From NCBI GenBank assembly GCA_964461135.1, contig CAYWTB010000134.1:1-8922 (forward strand): 8,922 nucleotides of DNA, given 5' to 3'. The translations under genes were made by a program, and so were the position numbers. Source of the stretch: RQOF01 sp964461135. GTDB lineage: Bacteria > Calditrichota > Calditrichia > RBG-13-44-9. The notes under the pieces were generated by a model. It saw only the letters and a program-made list of their open reading frames with translations, made no database searches and was not told the origin of the DNA. Positions 1 to 6,768 of this stretch are shown here, piece after piece. Within the stretch, counting starts at the first letter, position 1. Each line of letters opens with the position of its first letter.

Positions 1-59
1 AAGTTAGCTAGGGTAAAATCCTAAAAAATGCCTATAACTGTCGAAGATGGGATTAGGTC

Positions 60-1226
60 ATGGAAATTATTCGAACCACAGAATTAAAAAAAATAGAGTA
101 TCTTATAAGATCTATGGCTGCGGTTGCCATTCTGGGTCCCCGCCAATGCGGAAAAACCACCCTGGCCCACCAATTTGCCAGACAAAATATTTTTCCTGAA
201 GTGCATCGGTTTGACTGTGAGGATCCCCGGCATTTGGCCAGATTAGAAAATCCCATGCTGGCCCTGGAATCTCTAAATGGATTAATTATTATAGACGAAA
301 TACAACGCCGGCCGGAAATCTTTCCGGTACTCCGGGTGATTATTGATAATGATCCCAATAAAAGGTTCCTTATCCTGGGCAGTGCTTCCCGGGATCTGAT
401 TTCTCAAACCTCCGAATCTTTAGCCGGAAGAATCAGTTTCGTGGAATTAGGTGGTTTTACCCTGCATGATATTGATCCATCCCAAACCCGGAAATTATGG
501 ATTCGAGGGGGTTTTCCCCGAGCATTTCTGGCAGCAAATTACCAGATGGCTTGGCAATGGCGTGACGATTTTATTCGAACTTTTTTGGAAAGGGATGTTC
601 CGAATTTGGGTATCCAGATTCATCCACTTACCCTTCGTCGTTTTTGGACGATGCTGTCACATTATCATGGTCAGATTTTCAATGCCACCGAAATCGCCAG
701 AAGTCTGAGTTTAACAGATAAAACGGTTAAGCGATACCTGGATATATTGACCGGTACCTTCTTAATCAGACAACTGCTACCCTGGTTCTATAATACCAAG
801 AAGCGCCTGGTTAAAAGACCTAAAATATATTTCAAGGATAGTGGGATTTTTCATTCATTTCTGTCGGTAGAAAACGACAAACAATTACTGCTACATCCCC
901 GGCTGGCCGCTTCATGGGAAGGATTTGCCCTGGACATGTTTGTAAAACTTTTTAACTTAAATGAAATATACTTCTGGGGCGTGCATACCGGTGCTGAACT
1001 TGATTTATTTTTTCAAAAAAAAGGAGCAAAATGGGGCGTTGAATTTAAATACCAGGATGTCCCCCACATTACCCCGTCCATGAGATCCGCCATGGTAGAA
1101 TTAGATTTGACCCATCTCTGGCTGATATTTCCGGGAGAAGAGATCATCCCAATGGACAGAAAAATTACTGCCATTGGAATAAATTCTTTACTGAAATCTG
1201 ATGAGCTGAATTCAAAACTGATGTGA
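60..1226 (+). CDS. AAA ATPase with DUF4143 C-terminal domain
   Basis: A 388-residue protein of the ATPase family that joins an N-terminal AAA_14 nucleotide-binding domain to a C-terminal DUF4143 domain. Seen: Walker A GPRQCGKT at residues 26-33, Walker B LIIIDEIQ at 75-82, a sensor-like GSAS at 107-110, and the family's FLERDVP segment near 175-181. Near the C terminus, ELD (313-315) followed by EFK (328-330) fits the PD-(D/E)xK nuclease-like fold seen in this family. The length is normal for the family, so the gene looks intact. The ATG is preceded by a weak purine-rich stretch (GGGATTAGG), so the start is likely but not proved by a strong ribosome site. Members are common, often present in many copies per genome, and their function is poorly known; links to mobile DNA or toxin-antitoxin-like roles have been suggested. 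It stands alone here, with 800 bases before the next gene. Family assignment is firm; the role is unknown. Confidence 0.93.
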   Translation: MEIIRTTELKKIEYLIRSMAAVAILGPRQCGKTTLAHQFARQNIFPEVHRFDCEDPRHLARLENPMLALESLNGLIIIDEIQRRPEIFPVLRVIIDNDPNKRFLILGSASRDLISQTSESLAGRISFVELGGFTLHDIDPSQTRKLWIRGGFPRAFLAANYQMAWQWRDDFIRTFLERDVPNLGIQIHPLTLRRFWTMLSHYHGQIFNATEIARSLSLTDKTVKRYLDILTGTFLIRQLLPWFYNTKKRLVKRPKIYFKDSGIFHSFLSVENDKQLLLHPRLAASWEGFALDMFVKLFNLNEIYFWGVHTGAELDLFFQKKGAKWGVEFKYQDVPHITPSMRSAMVELDLTHLWLIFPGEEIIPMDRKITAIGINSLLKSDELNSKLM

Positions 1227-1230
1227 GCTC

Positions 1231-1246
1231 AGAACCAAAAAATCAA
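1231..1246 (-). repeat. Short partial copy of the repeat edge
   Basis: AGAACCAAAAAATCAA lies four bases after the ATPase stop codon. It is the exact reverse complement of 1645-1660, the junction between the small hairpin and the long arm of the inverted-repeat element. The sequence after it (AACGATTTCATCTG) drifts away from the element, so this is either a decayed copy or a chance A-rich match. A 16-base exact match within 400 bases makes chance less likely. Confidence 0.45.
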
Positions 1247-1468
1247 AACGATTTCATCTGAACATCCCCAATTTTTAAAACATTTTTTATGATTATGTTC
1301 TTAGTTCAGCCTATTCAGTTTTATTACAGTATTCGGTATAATTTCCGGTATATGGTCTTATAGAAACTCACCCCCTGAAAAGCATATTCAATTCACAACA
1401 GATCTCAAAATTCCCCCTCTCTTGCCAAGTATTACTGTCCGGTTTAAAAATATGATGTAGTTAAGATA

Positions 1469-1681
1469 GACCTTCAGGAAAAATCGCCAGAAATTCCGGT
1501 GCACCGAACGTAAAAATTCTTTCTGTTTGACCCCGCACTCAATATATTCAAAAAATTTTAATAGCTATTCTAGTATTGAGTGCGGGGGAGTTTAAGAATT
1601 TTAGAGAGGTGCACCGTTGAATTTCCAGATTTTTCCTGACAGTCTTGATTTTTTGGTTCTTTTGCATCAAGGCAAAAGAAC
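1469..1681 (+). repeat. Large inverted-repeat element, copy 1
   Basis: The arms 1469-1544 and 1574-1644 are imperfect inverted copies of each other around a 29-base centre. The innermost 14 bases pair perfectly (CCCCGCACTCAATA at 1531-1544 with 1574-1587). Both arms carry GGTGCACC (1498-1505 and 1608-1615), and their outer ends share TCAGGAAAAATC. To the right sits a second, small perfect hairpin: GTTCTTTTGC (1656-1665), a six-base loop, and GCAAAAGAAC (1672-1681). The same two-part design recurs in reverse at 6314-6533. No coding frame lies inside, so this resembles a non-autonomous palindromic repeat (MITE- or REP-like) rather than an insertion sequence. I recall broadly similar intergenic palindromes in FCB genomes but cannot verify the match. 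Confidence 0.8.
1656..1681. repeat. Perfect 10-bp hairpin at repeat edge
   Basis: GTTCTTTTGC, loop ATCAAG, then GCAAAAGAAC. It is the small hairpin module of the large repeat. Its counterpart in copy 2 is GTTCTTTT (6314-6321) with AAAAGAAC (6332-6339), where the loop differs but the arms are kept. Conserved pairing with a changed loop suggests the structure matters. No T-tract follows, so a simple terminator role is not supported. Confidence 0.75.
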
Positions 1682-2026
1682 AGGCAATTAGACATTTGTA
1701 ACCTCGGATATGAGGTACTTATTAAATTTTATCGAAAATGTCTTTGATCTATAATCTTTCACCATACTCACACATTTGACCTTTCTGGTAAAGGCAAAAT
1801 TAAGTTATGTTCTGAAAAATTTCGCTCAATGGGTTTCATACCAGGCAATTTAGTAAATCTTTAATCAAAATAACCTGACACTCTTGCTTGCCACGAGAGG
1901 GGGACAGGCCTGCCTGGATTTAGACAGAGGAAGAGAACGGATTAAGGTATATTTAAAATTATCCTTCAAATTTGCACTGTCTCTTTTATATATTTCCGAT
2001 AGCTGAAATCGTATTCATGAAAAAAA

Positions 2027-4324
2027 ATGAAGAAACCCGAAAAACGAAATAGAAATCCGCAGGATTTCCGGGTGGATGCCCGGGAGAAAATTCGCGGACA
2101 GACCCGCTATGTGCGGGACATGAATATCCCCGGCTTGTGGACAGGCATGACCATCCGCTGTCCTCACCAGCGGGCAAAAATCCTGGCTATTCATCCTGAT
2201 CCCGCCTTCGACTGGGGGCAGGTCACCCTGGTTACCGCCCGCGATATTCCCAATAATTATGTGTCCATGCTGGAGAATGATATGCCCTTCCTGGCGGACG
2301 AAACAGCCAACTACCTGGGAGAACCGGTGGCACTGCTGGCCGCGGAAAACCGGGAACTGCTGGAGGACGCCTCCCGCCACCTTGCCGTTGACTATGAACC
2401 GCTTCCCGCCCTGTCCGACATGCGGGCTTCCGCCAATAGTGACATTCATATTTTCCGGAATGACAATGTCTTTAAATCCATTGAGATAACACACGGGAAC
2501 CTGGAGGAAGCCCGGCTGCGGGCCGCCCGGGTGATCACGGTTGAGGCCGGAACTGGTTACCAGGAACATCTTTACCTGGAACCGCAGGGTATTATCGCCA
2601 TACCGGAGGCTAACCGCATCACTATCTACGGATCCATGCAGTGTCCCTATTATATCAAAAATGCGCTGAACAATTTGTTCGCAGGTGAAAAGCATGTTAC
2701 CGTCATTCAATCCCCTACTGGTGGTGCCTTCGGGGGGAAGGAGGATTTTCCCTCTTTGCTGGCCGGGCATGCCGCCCTGCTGGCGGCCAAATGCGGTCAC
2801 CCGGTAGGCATATTTTACAGCCGAGAGGAAGATGTGCGCTTTACCACCAAGCGGCATCCCTCCCTGAGTACCTATACGGCTTATGTGGATACCGCTGGCC
2901 GGATTATGGGAGCAGAGCTGGATATTCTGCTGGACGGAGGAGCGTATTGCACCCTGTCCCCGGTGGTACTGGCACGCAGCGCACTCACCGCACTGGGATG
3001 TTATTATGTACCCCATGTAAGCATCAGGGCCAGGGCAGTGGCTACCAATACCGTTCCCTCCGGGGCATTCCGGGGATTTGGCGGCCCCCAGGCGGTGTTT
3101 GCCATGGAGATGCTGGTGGAAAAAATTGCCGCCACCCTGCAGATGGAGCCGGAAAAAGTGCGGCGGATCAACCTGATCCGGGAAGGGCAGGAGACCGCGA
3201 CCGGGCAGGTGTTAAAATACAGCGTCTCCTCAGCCGAAACGCTGGATGATGTTCTGGGCAGGAGCGATTACCAGAGAAAATATGAAGATTTCCGCACCCA
3301 TAATGCTCCCATTCTGACCCGGCTGGAGAAAGGCGTGATCCCGCCCGCACCCCGCGGTACCTTTCTGAAAGGTATCGGATTGTCCCTCTCGCTGCACGGT
3401 GCGGGATTCACCGGTACCGGTGAGAATAAAATTAAGGGGAAGATCCGTGTGGGAATCCAGCCGGACGGACGTATTGTGATCTACACCGCCGCCACTGAGA
3501 TGGGGCAGGGCGAGCAGACCGCCCTGCAGAACATCCTGGCCCGGGCGCTGGAAATTAGTGGAGATTCCATTTACCTGGCGGAGGTGAATACCGATCTGGT
3601 ACCGGATTCCGGCCCTACGGTGGCCTCCCGCACCACCATGATCGTGGGCTCCCTGCTGGTTGAGGCCGCCCAGGACATTATTTCACAGCTGTCGGACAAT
3701 CTGGAAAAGGAATACGGCAGTCCTTTTCAATATGTGCAGGGGATTTTTCAGTCCAACGGACATCGTTACCCCTTTAATGAAGTGGCCAATAAATATTCCG
3801 GATTGTATGTGGAAAAGCAATATCATCACCCACCGGTTATTCGCTTCGATGACATTCGCTGGAAAGGGGACGCCTACCCGGTGTTTTCCTGGGCGGCAGC
3901 AGTGGCGGAGGTTGAAGTGGACCCGCTCACTTTTGAAATCCGGGTAACCCGTTACACCACCTCCCATGATATCGGGAAGGCCATCAATTATGATCAGGCG
4001 GTAGCGCAGATTGAAGGGGGCTCCCTGCAAGGCATCGGTTATGCGCTGTACGAGAAAGTACGGCTGGAGGATGGCCATTTTGATATCACCGGTTTCACAG
4101 ACTATATCATACCCACCCCTACCGAAACTCCGGAGTTCGAAGTGAGTATTGTGGAAAATCCCTATCCCTACGGCCCGTTTGGTGCCAAGGGACTGGGAGA
4201 ACTGCCATTTGTCGGTGCCGCACCGGCAGTGGTATCGGCATTGTGGATGATTTTCGGACGGGAATTCACCCGTATCCCGGTATTGCCGGAAGATCTGGCA
4301 GCTTTCTTTGTCGCAGAGCGGTAA
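2027..4324 (+). CDS. Xanthine dehydrogenase-type molybdenum-binding subunit
   Basis: A 765-residue catalytic subunit of a molybdenum hydroxylase, which binds the Mo-pterin cofactor and hydroxylates a purine or related N-heterocycle. Domains: the a/b hammerhead domain at about residues 15-130, then the two Mo-binding domains to the end. Active-site motifs seen: GYQEH (Q179), AFGGKE (E239), AFRGFGGPQ (R349), EMGQGEQ (491-497) and GLGELP (E725). By family comparison these match bovine xanthine oxidase Gln767, Glu802, Arg880 and Glu1261. Glu802 and Arg880 are the pair that separates purine-oxidising enzymes from aldehyde oxidases. There is no signal peptide, so it is probably cytoplasmic. An out-of-frame ATG lies ten bases upstream and no good Shine-Dalgarno is seen, but the N terminus matches the family. 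It is first in a three-gene operon with the [2Fe-2S] and FAD subunits. The stop codon falls inside a heptamer repeat. No maturation gene (XdhC type) is in view. Xanthine is the likely but unproved substrate. Confidence 0.93.
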   Translation: MKKPEKRNRNPQDFRVDAREKIRGQTRYVRDMNIPGLWTGMTIRCPHQRAKILAIHPDPAFDWGQVTLVTARDIPNNYVSMLENDMPFLADETANYLGEPVALLAAENRELLEDASRHLAVDYEPLPALSDMRASANSDIHIFRNDNVFKSIEITHGNLEEARLRAARVITVEAGTGYQEHLYLEPQGIIAIPEANRITIYGSMQCPYYIKNALNNLFAGEKHVTVIQSPTGGAFGGKEDFPSLLAGHAALLAAKCGHPVGIFYSREEDVRFTTKRHPSLSTYTAYVDTAGRIMGAELDILLDGGAYCTLSPVVLARSALTALGCYYVPHVSIRARAVATNTVPSGAFRGFGGPQAVFAMEMLVEKIAATLQMEPEKVRRINLIREGQETATGQVLKYSVSSAETLDDVLGRSDYQRKYEDFRTHNAPILTRLEKGVIPPAPRGTFLKGIGLSLSLHGAGFTGTGENKIKGKIRVGIQPDGRIVIYTAATEMGQGEQTALQNILARALEISGDSIYLAEVNTDLVPDSGPTVASRTTMIVGSLLVEAAQDIISQLSDNLEKEYGSPFQYVQGIFQSNGHRYPFNEVANKYSGLYVEKQYHHPPVIRFDDIRWKGDAYPVFSWAAAVAEVEVDPLTFEIRVTRYTTSHDIGKAINYDQAVAQIEGGSLQGIGYALYEKVRLEDGHFDITGFTDYIIPTPTETPEFEVSIVENPYPYGPFGAKGLGELPFVGAAPAVVSALWMIFGREFTRIPVLPEDLAAFFVAER

Positions 4325-4439
4325 GCGGAAAGCGCATAGCGTATGGCGGTAAGCGAAAGGAAGGGAAAAGATTAAGGATTAAGGATGAAGGATTAAGGTT
4401 CTAGGATTCGGGTTTCAGGAATCCGGGTTCAGGAAAGAT
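4318..4439. repeat. Degenerate heptanucleotide tandem arrays
   Basis: Two runs of seven-base units. The first starts in the last codons of the Mo-subunit gene: six units beginning GCG (4318-4359), with GCGGTAA occurring exactly twice (4318 and 4346), the first including the stop codon. The second run (4370-4432) has nine units that begin and end with G: GATTAAG at 4370, 4377 and 4391, GATGAAG at 4384, then five more diverged units such as GTTTCAG. The two runs are out of phase by three bases. Short degenerate heptamer arrays are known in intergenic DNA of cyanobacteria and other bacteria (STRR/LTRR). They usually arise by slippage, and no function is shown here. Confidence 0.75.
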
Positions 4440-4445
4440 CAAGAT

Positions 4446-4523
4446 CCCCGCCTCCCTGTCAACTTCCGGTTGACCAGGCGGGACTAAATCATCCAAGATT
4501 TAGCCAACAACCAGTTGGAAGTT
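4446..4523. repeat. Cluster of three hairpins with an alternative fold
   Basis: Three adjacent inverted repeats lie between the Mo and [2Fe-2S] genes. Hairpin 1 pairs CCCGCCT (4447-4453) with AGGCGGG (4476-4482), and its inner stem pairs GTCAAC (4458-4463) with GTTGAC (4469-4474). Hairpin 2 pairs CTAAATC (4484-4490) with GATTTAG (4497-4503). Hairpin 3 pairs CCAAC (4504-4508) with GTTGG (4514-4518). An alternative also exists: AACTTCC plus GGTTG (4461-4472) can pair with CAACC (4508-4512) plus GGAAGTT (4517-4523), giving 12 pairs with a four-base bulge. That would break the inner stem of hairpin 1 and all of hairpin 3. It could be an mRNA processing or stability element, an attenuator, or an inserted repeat. 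No T-run follows, so it is not a standard terminator. Confidence 0.55.
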
Positions 4524-4535
4524 AGCGAAAGACAA

Positions 4536-4577
4536 GATTAAAAATAAAAGATCAAAGATTAAGGATGAAATAGTCAA
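4536..4577. repeat. Second heptamer array, A-rich
   Basis: Units of seven bases resume after the hairpin cluster: GATTAAA, AATAAAA, GATCAAA, GATTAAG, GATGAAA, TAGTCAA. GATTAAG at 4557-4563 is identical to units in the array at 4370-4397. The hairpin cluster therefore sits between two blocks of the same heptamer family, as if it had been inserted into one array or the array had grown on both sides of it. Confidence 0.5.
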
Positions 4578-4642
4578 GGTTATCGGGAAACAGCCTTTAC
4601 CCTTTTCCCTTTGATTTTTTAAGAAAACAAAACAAGGAAAAT

Positions 4643-5179
4643 ATGAAAATCACATTCAATGTCAACGGCAAGGACAGATCCCTTGAATTGTCTCCGCAGA
4701 AAAGGCTGTTGGATATTTTACGGGAGGATCTGGAGCTTACCGGAAGCAAGGAGGGTTGCGGGAAAGGGGAGTGCGGTTCCTGCACGGTTCTCCTCAACGG
4801 AAAGCGGGTGAACTCCTGCCTGGTGCCGGCCTTTCAACTGCCCGGCAGCGCGGTGATCACCATTGAAGGTCTGCAGAACTGGCCCGGTTTTCAGCTGGTG
4901 GAACAGGCGTTTACCGAACACGGTGCGGTGCAATGCGGGTTCTGCATGCCGGGATATGTCATGTCGGCTGTCTCGGTGCTGCAGGAAACGCCGCTTCCGC
5001 TGGATCTGAAAGAGGTGAAATTCAGGGTGGCCGGAAACATGTGCCGCTGCACCGGGTACTCCAAAATTCTGGAGGTTTTTATGGATTTACAGAACAGGAA
5101 GGATCTGCTTAAAGCCGTTCATCAATTACTGGGAAAGACGGATGGAAATACCCTCATATCTGCCGAAAAATCTGGATGA
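4643..5179 (+). CDS. Molybdenum hydroxylase [2Fe-2S] subunit
   Basis: A 178-residue electron-transfer subunit carrying two [2Fe-2S] clusters. Residues 1-75 form a plant-type ferredoxin domain with the cysteine pattern C39, C44, C47 and C59 (GCGKGECGSC, then NSC). Residues 85-150 form the helical [2Fe-2S]-binding domain with QCGFC (C98, C101) and CRC (C134, C136). All eight ligands are present, and Q97 of the QCGFC motif is the residue that usually contacts the Mo-pterin. It passes electrons from the Mo subunit to the FAD subunit. The start is supported by AAGGA at 4634-4638, well spaced from the ATG. The last roughly 12 residues come from the 38-base overlap with the FAD gene and extend past the usual family end near 155-165, so the tail is probably not structurally important. 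The gene lies 318 bases after the Mo subunit, an unusually wide gap inside such an operon. Confidence 0.95.
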   Translation: MKITFNVNGKDRSLELSPQKRLLDILREDLELTGSKEGCGKGECGSCTVLLNGKRVNSCLVPAFQLPGSAVITIEGLQNWPGFQLVEQAFTEHGAVQCGFCMPGYVMSAVSVLQETPLPLDLKEVKFRVAGNMCRCTGYSKILEVFMDLQNRKDLLKAVHQLLGKTDGNTLISAEKSG

Positions 5180-6020
5180 GCTGGACAGTTTACTGCGGGG
5201 AGTAACCTCCCCAGTCACCTACGTGGCGGGGGGCACCGATATCATGATTCATGAGCAGCGCTGGAAATCCGCCCGGTGCCTGGTGAGCCTGGAGAGTGTG
5301 AGCGAAATGCATGACACCCTCCGTTTTGATGAGGCGGGTGTTCTGATCGGGGCGGCGGTGCCGTTGAGCGACATCATCCGGGATGAAGGGGTGCGGCAGC
5401 AACTTCCCATCCTGGTGGATGCCTGCCGGCAGATCGGTTCGGTGCAGATCCAGAACCGGGCCACCCTGGGTGGAAACATCGCCAATGCCTCGCCTGCCGG
5501 GGATACCCTGCCGGTACTGTCGGTACTGGATGCCTCACTGTGGATTGGTCCGCGAGAGAGGGGAGAGTTCCAAAAAATGAAGCTGCCGGATGTGATGCTG
5601 GGTCCGGGGCTGACCAGCCTGAAAAATAACCGCTACATCGCTTACATTTACCTGCCGTTTCCTGAACCGGATAACCTCTTCTGGTATTTCCGCAAGGTGG
5701 GACCGCGCTATTCCATGGCCATCAGCAAGCTGTCCCTGGCGGTACTGGGATGGTTGGAGGGAAAGCGCCTGCTGGATATCCGCATCTGTGCCGGGAGTGT
5801 GTCTCCCCAGATAAAACGGGCCGGCCGCACCGAGGAGTTGCTGCGCAACCGGCCGCTCAGCCGGGAAATCATAGAGAAAGCCGACGGCCAGCTGCGGGAG
5901 GAGATAGCCCCCATCAGCGATATCCGTTCCAGCAGCGACTACCGCCGCCAAATTGCCGGATCCCTTTTAATGGAATCGCTAACCGCTCTGATTGAAAAGA
6001 AATCTGCCCATGAATTTTAA
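5142..6020 (+). CDS. Molybdenum hydroxylase FAD-binding subunit
   Basis: A 292-residue flavoprotein subunit (FAD_binding_5 domain plus CO_deh_flav_C domain) that takes electrons from the [2Fe-2S] subunit and hands them to NAD+ or another acceptor. Seen: the FAD pyrophosphate motif AGGTD at 29-33, TLGGN at 108-112 with SPAGD at 117-121, the RKVGPRYSMAISK segment at 184-196 that opens the C-terminal domain, and the closing DIRSSSDYRR at 260-269. The length is typical (about 280-300). The ATG lies inside the 3' end of the [2Fe-2S] gene, so translation is probably coupled to it; only a weak purine stretch (GGGAAAG) precedes it. The N terminus (IPSYLPKNLDELDSLL) matches the usual opening of the family, which supports this start. 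The stop codon lies inside a perfect palindrome (6007-6028). Confidence 0.94.
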   Translation: MEIPSYLPKNLDELDSLLRGVTSPVTYVAGGTDIMIHEQRWKSARCLVSLESVSEMHDTLRFDEAGVLIGAAVPLSDIIRDEGVRQQLPILVDACRQIGSVQIQNRATLGGNIANASPAGDTLPVLSVLDASLWIGPRERGEFQKMKLPDVMLGPGLTSLKNNRYIAYIYLPFPEPDNLFWYFRKVGPRYSMAISKLSLAVLGWLEGKRLLDIRICAGSVSPQIKRAGRTEELLRNRPLSREIIEKADGQLREEIAPISDIRSSSDYRRQIAGSLLMESLTALIEKKSAHEF

Positions 6021-6028
6021 TTCATGGG
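6007..6028. terminator. Palindrome over the operon's stop codon
   Basis: CCCATGAATT and AATTCATGGG are perfect 10-base inverted copies separated by TT. The TAA stop of the FAD subunit sits in the centre (6018-6020). The position at the end of the operon suggests an RNA 3'-end stabiliser or weak terminator. The following bases (AACTATAAAATCGG) are not a T-tract, so intrinsic termination is only a guess. Confidence 0.35.
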
Positions 6029-6217
6029 AACTATAAAATCGGATAAAAACCACCGAACTTCATTTCATTGTAAGATAAAACTTGACTGTGATTGATGACT
6101 CGCGGTAGAATCGCCGGTTATCTCAATATTTCTTTTTTTAATATGATTATTGCTTTGGCTCTGGAAATTTTGATTTATTCCGGAAGAGTAGAATTTCTTG
6201 TGCATCTCAAGATTCCA

Positions 6218-6231
6218 ACTGTATTTACAGT
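6218..6231. promoter_or_regulatory. Short operator-like dyad
   Basis: ACTGTA, TT, TACAGT: a perfect 6-base dyad in A+T-rich DNA. It has the size of a repressor half-site pair, but no gene start lies directly downstream, and such dyads arise often by chance in A+T-rich sequence. Confidence 0.15.
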
Positions 6232-6313
6232 AAATTTAGGAGATGAATAATATATTTCTATAGTATAGTTTGCCTTTTATGATAGTTATTCATTTACATT
6301 ATTTTTTTATGGT

Positions 6314-6533
6314 GTTCTTTTCTACTGACAAAAAAGAACCAAAAGGTCACGACTATCAGAAAAAATCAGAAAATTCAACGGCTCGCTTCACTGAAATTCT
6401 GAAAATCGTCCCCAGTACTCAATCCCATAGATTCTAATCCAATGTATTATATTTGTTGAGTGCTTGGTACTCAGACAGTCAGAATTTCAGCCGTTCTGCT
6501 CGCCGGAATTTTGACTGATTTTTTCTGAAGGTC
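6314..6533 (-). repeat. Large inverted-repeat element, copy 2
   Basis: Same design as the element at 1469-1681 but reversed. The small hairpin (GTTCTTTT 6314-6321, AAAAGAAC 6332-6339) is now on the left. The long arms are 6351-6422 and 6456-6533, with imperfect pairing. Exact blocks shared with the reverse complement of copy 1 are AAAAGAACCAAAA (6332-6344), AAATTCAACGG (6371-6381), TTGAGTGC (6456-6463), CCGGAATTT (6503-6511) and CTGAAGGTC (6525-6533), all in the expected order. Each arm keeps its own identity, so the two arms are not simple mirror copies and the element has a direction. It lies 293 bases after the hydroxylase operon with its small hairpin facing that operon, as in copy 1. Confidence 0.8.
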
Positions 6534-6640
6534 AATAGAATCAGTTTCTAAGCACCTGATTATTTTGTTTTTTAATGATAAAGAATTATACAGTGAAATA
6601 TTTTCGGAGCAAAGTAGACAATCATGCCTTCTAATTTTTG

Positions 6641-6717
6641 AATTGGAAATAGTGCCGGCCAAATTCAGACCAAAATTGCCCCACGATTCATCGCTAGGAA
6701 TGAAGAAATATCCAAAA
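6641..6717 (+). repeat. Decayed direct repeat, copy A
   Basis: Aligns without gaps to 7776-7852 at a constant offset of 1135 bases. By my count about two thirds of the positions agree, including AATT.GAAATAG at the left end and the exact 11-base GCCCCACGATT (6678-6688). Both copies read without stops in the same frame for about 30 codons (…KIAPRFIA… and …KMAPRFMV…), each with a stop codon just before. This could be a remnant of a duplicated coding or mobile sequence. Confidence 0.5.
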
Positions 6718-6768
6718 AATGGGGATTTATCACCGGATAGTCAGGGGACTAATTTGTACAGAAGTTAA

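Larger units (their letters stand above)
1413..1903. repeat. 17-base inverted pair around the large repeat
   Basis: CCCCCTCTCTTGCCAAG at 1413-1429 and CTTGCCACGAGAGGGGG at 1887-1903 are inverted copies that agree at 15 of 17 positions. They enclose about 460 bases containing the long hairpin element. No target-site duplication is obvious outside them and there is no coding frame between them. They could be the ends of a small non-autonomous element or two independent C-rich repeats. Confidence 0.4.
1227..2026. other. 800-base gene-free stretch with repeats
   Basis: No credible coding frame on either strand. It holds a 16-base fragment related to the large repeat (1231-1246), the large inverted-repeat element (1469-1681) and a 17-base inverted pair (1413-1429 and 1887-1903). 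CAGGCAATT occurs at 1681 and 1842, and again at 7648. CCAGGCA at 1841-1847 is matched by TGCCTGG at 1911-1917. The promoter of the downstream hydroxylase operon should lie in the last part, but I could not pick out a convincing -10/-35 or operator. No clear rho-independent terminator follows the ATPase gene. Confidence 0.7.

Noticed and set aside
1469..1681. Insertion sequence with a transposase
   Set aside because: There is no coding frame inside either copy of the element, so it can only be non-autonomous or structural.
2015..3016. Long antisense open frame of 333 codons on the minus strand
   Set aside because: It lies wholly opposite the Mo-subunit gene, whose protein motifs are unmistakable. 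Long antisense frames are expected in G+C-rich coding sequence, and the translation shows no family motifs.
4446..4482. Rho-independent terminator splitting the operon
   Set aside because: The G+C-rich hairpin is not followed by a T-run in the plus direction, and the downstream subunit is needed for the same enzyme.
4318..4577. CRISPR array
   Set aside because: The repeats are adjacent seven-base units without spacers, and no cas genes are nearby.
6565..6768. 67-codon plus-strand frame
   Set aside because: It has no ribosome site, runs through the decayed direct repeat, and part of it is mirrored in the frame at 7751-7942 only because the DNA is repeated.
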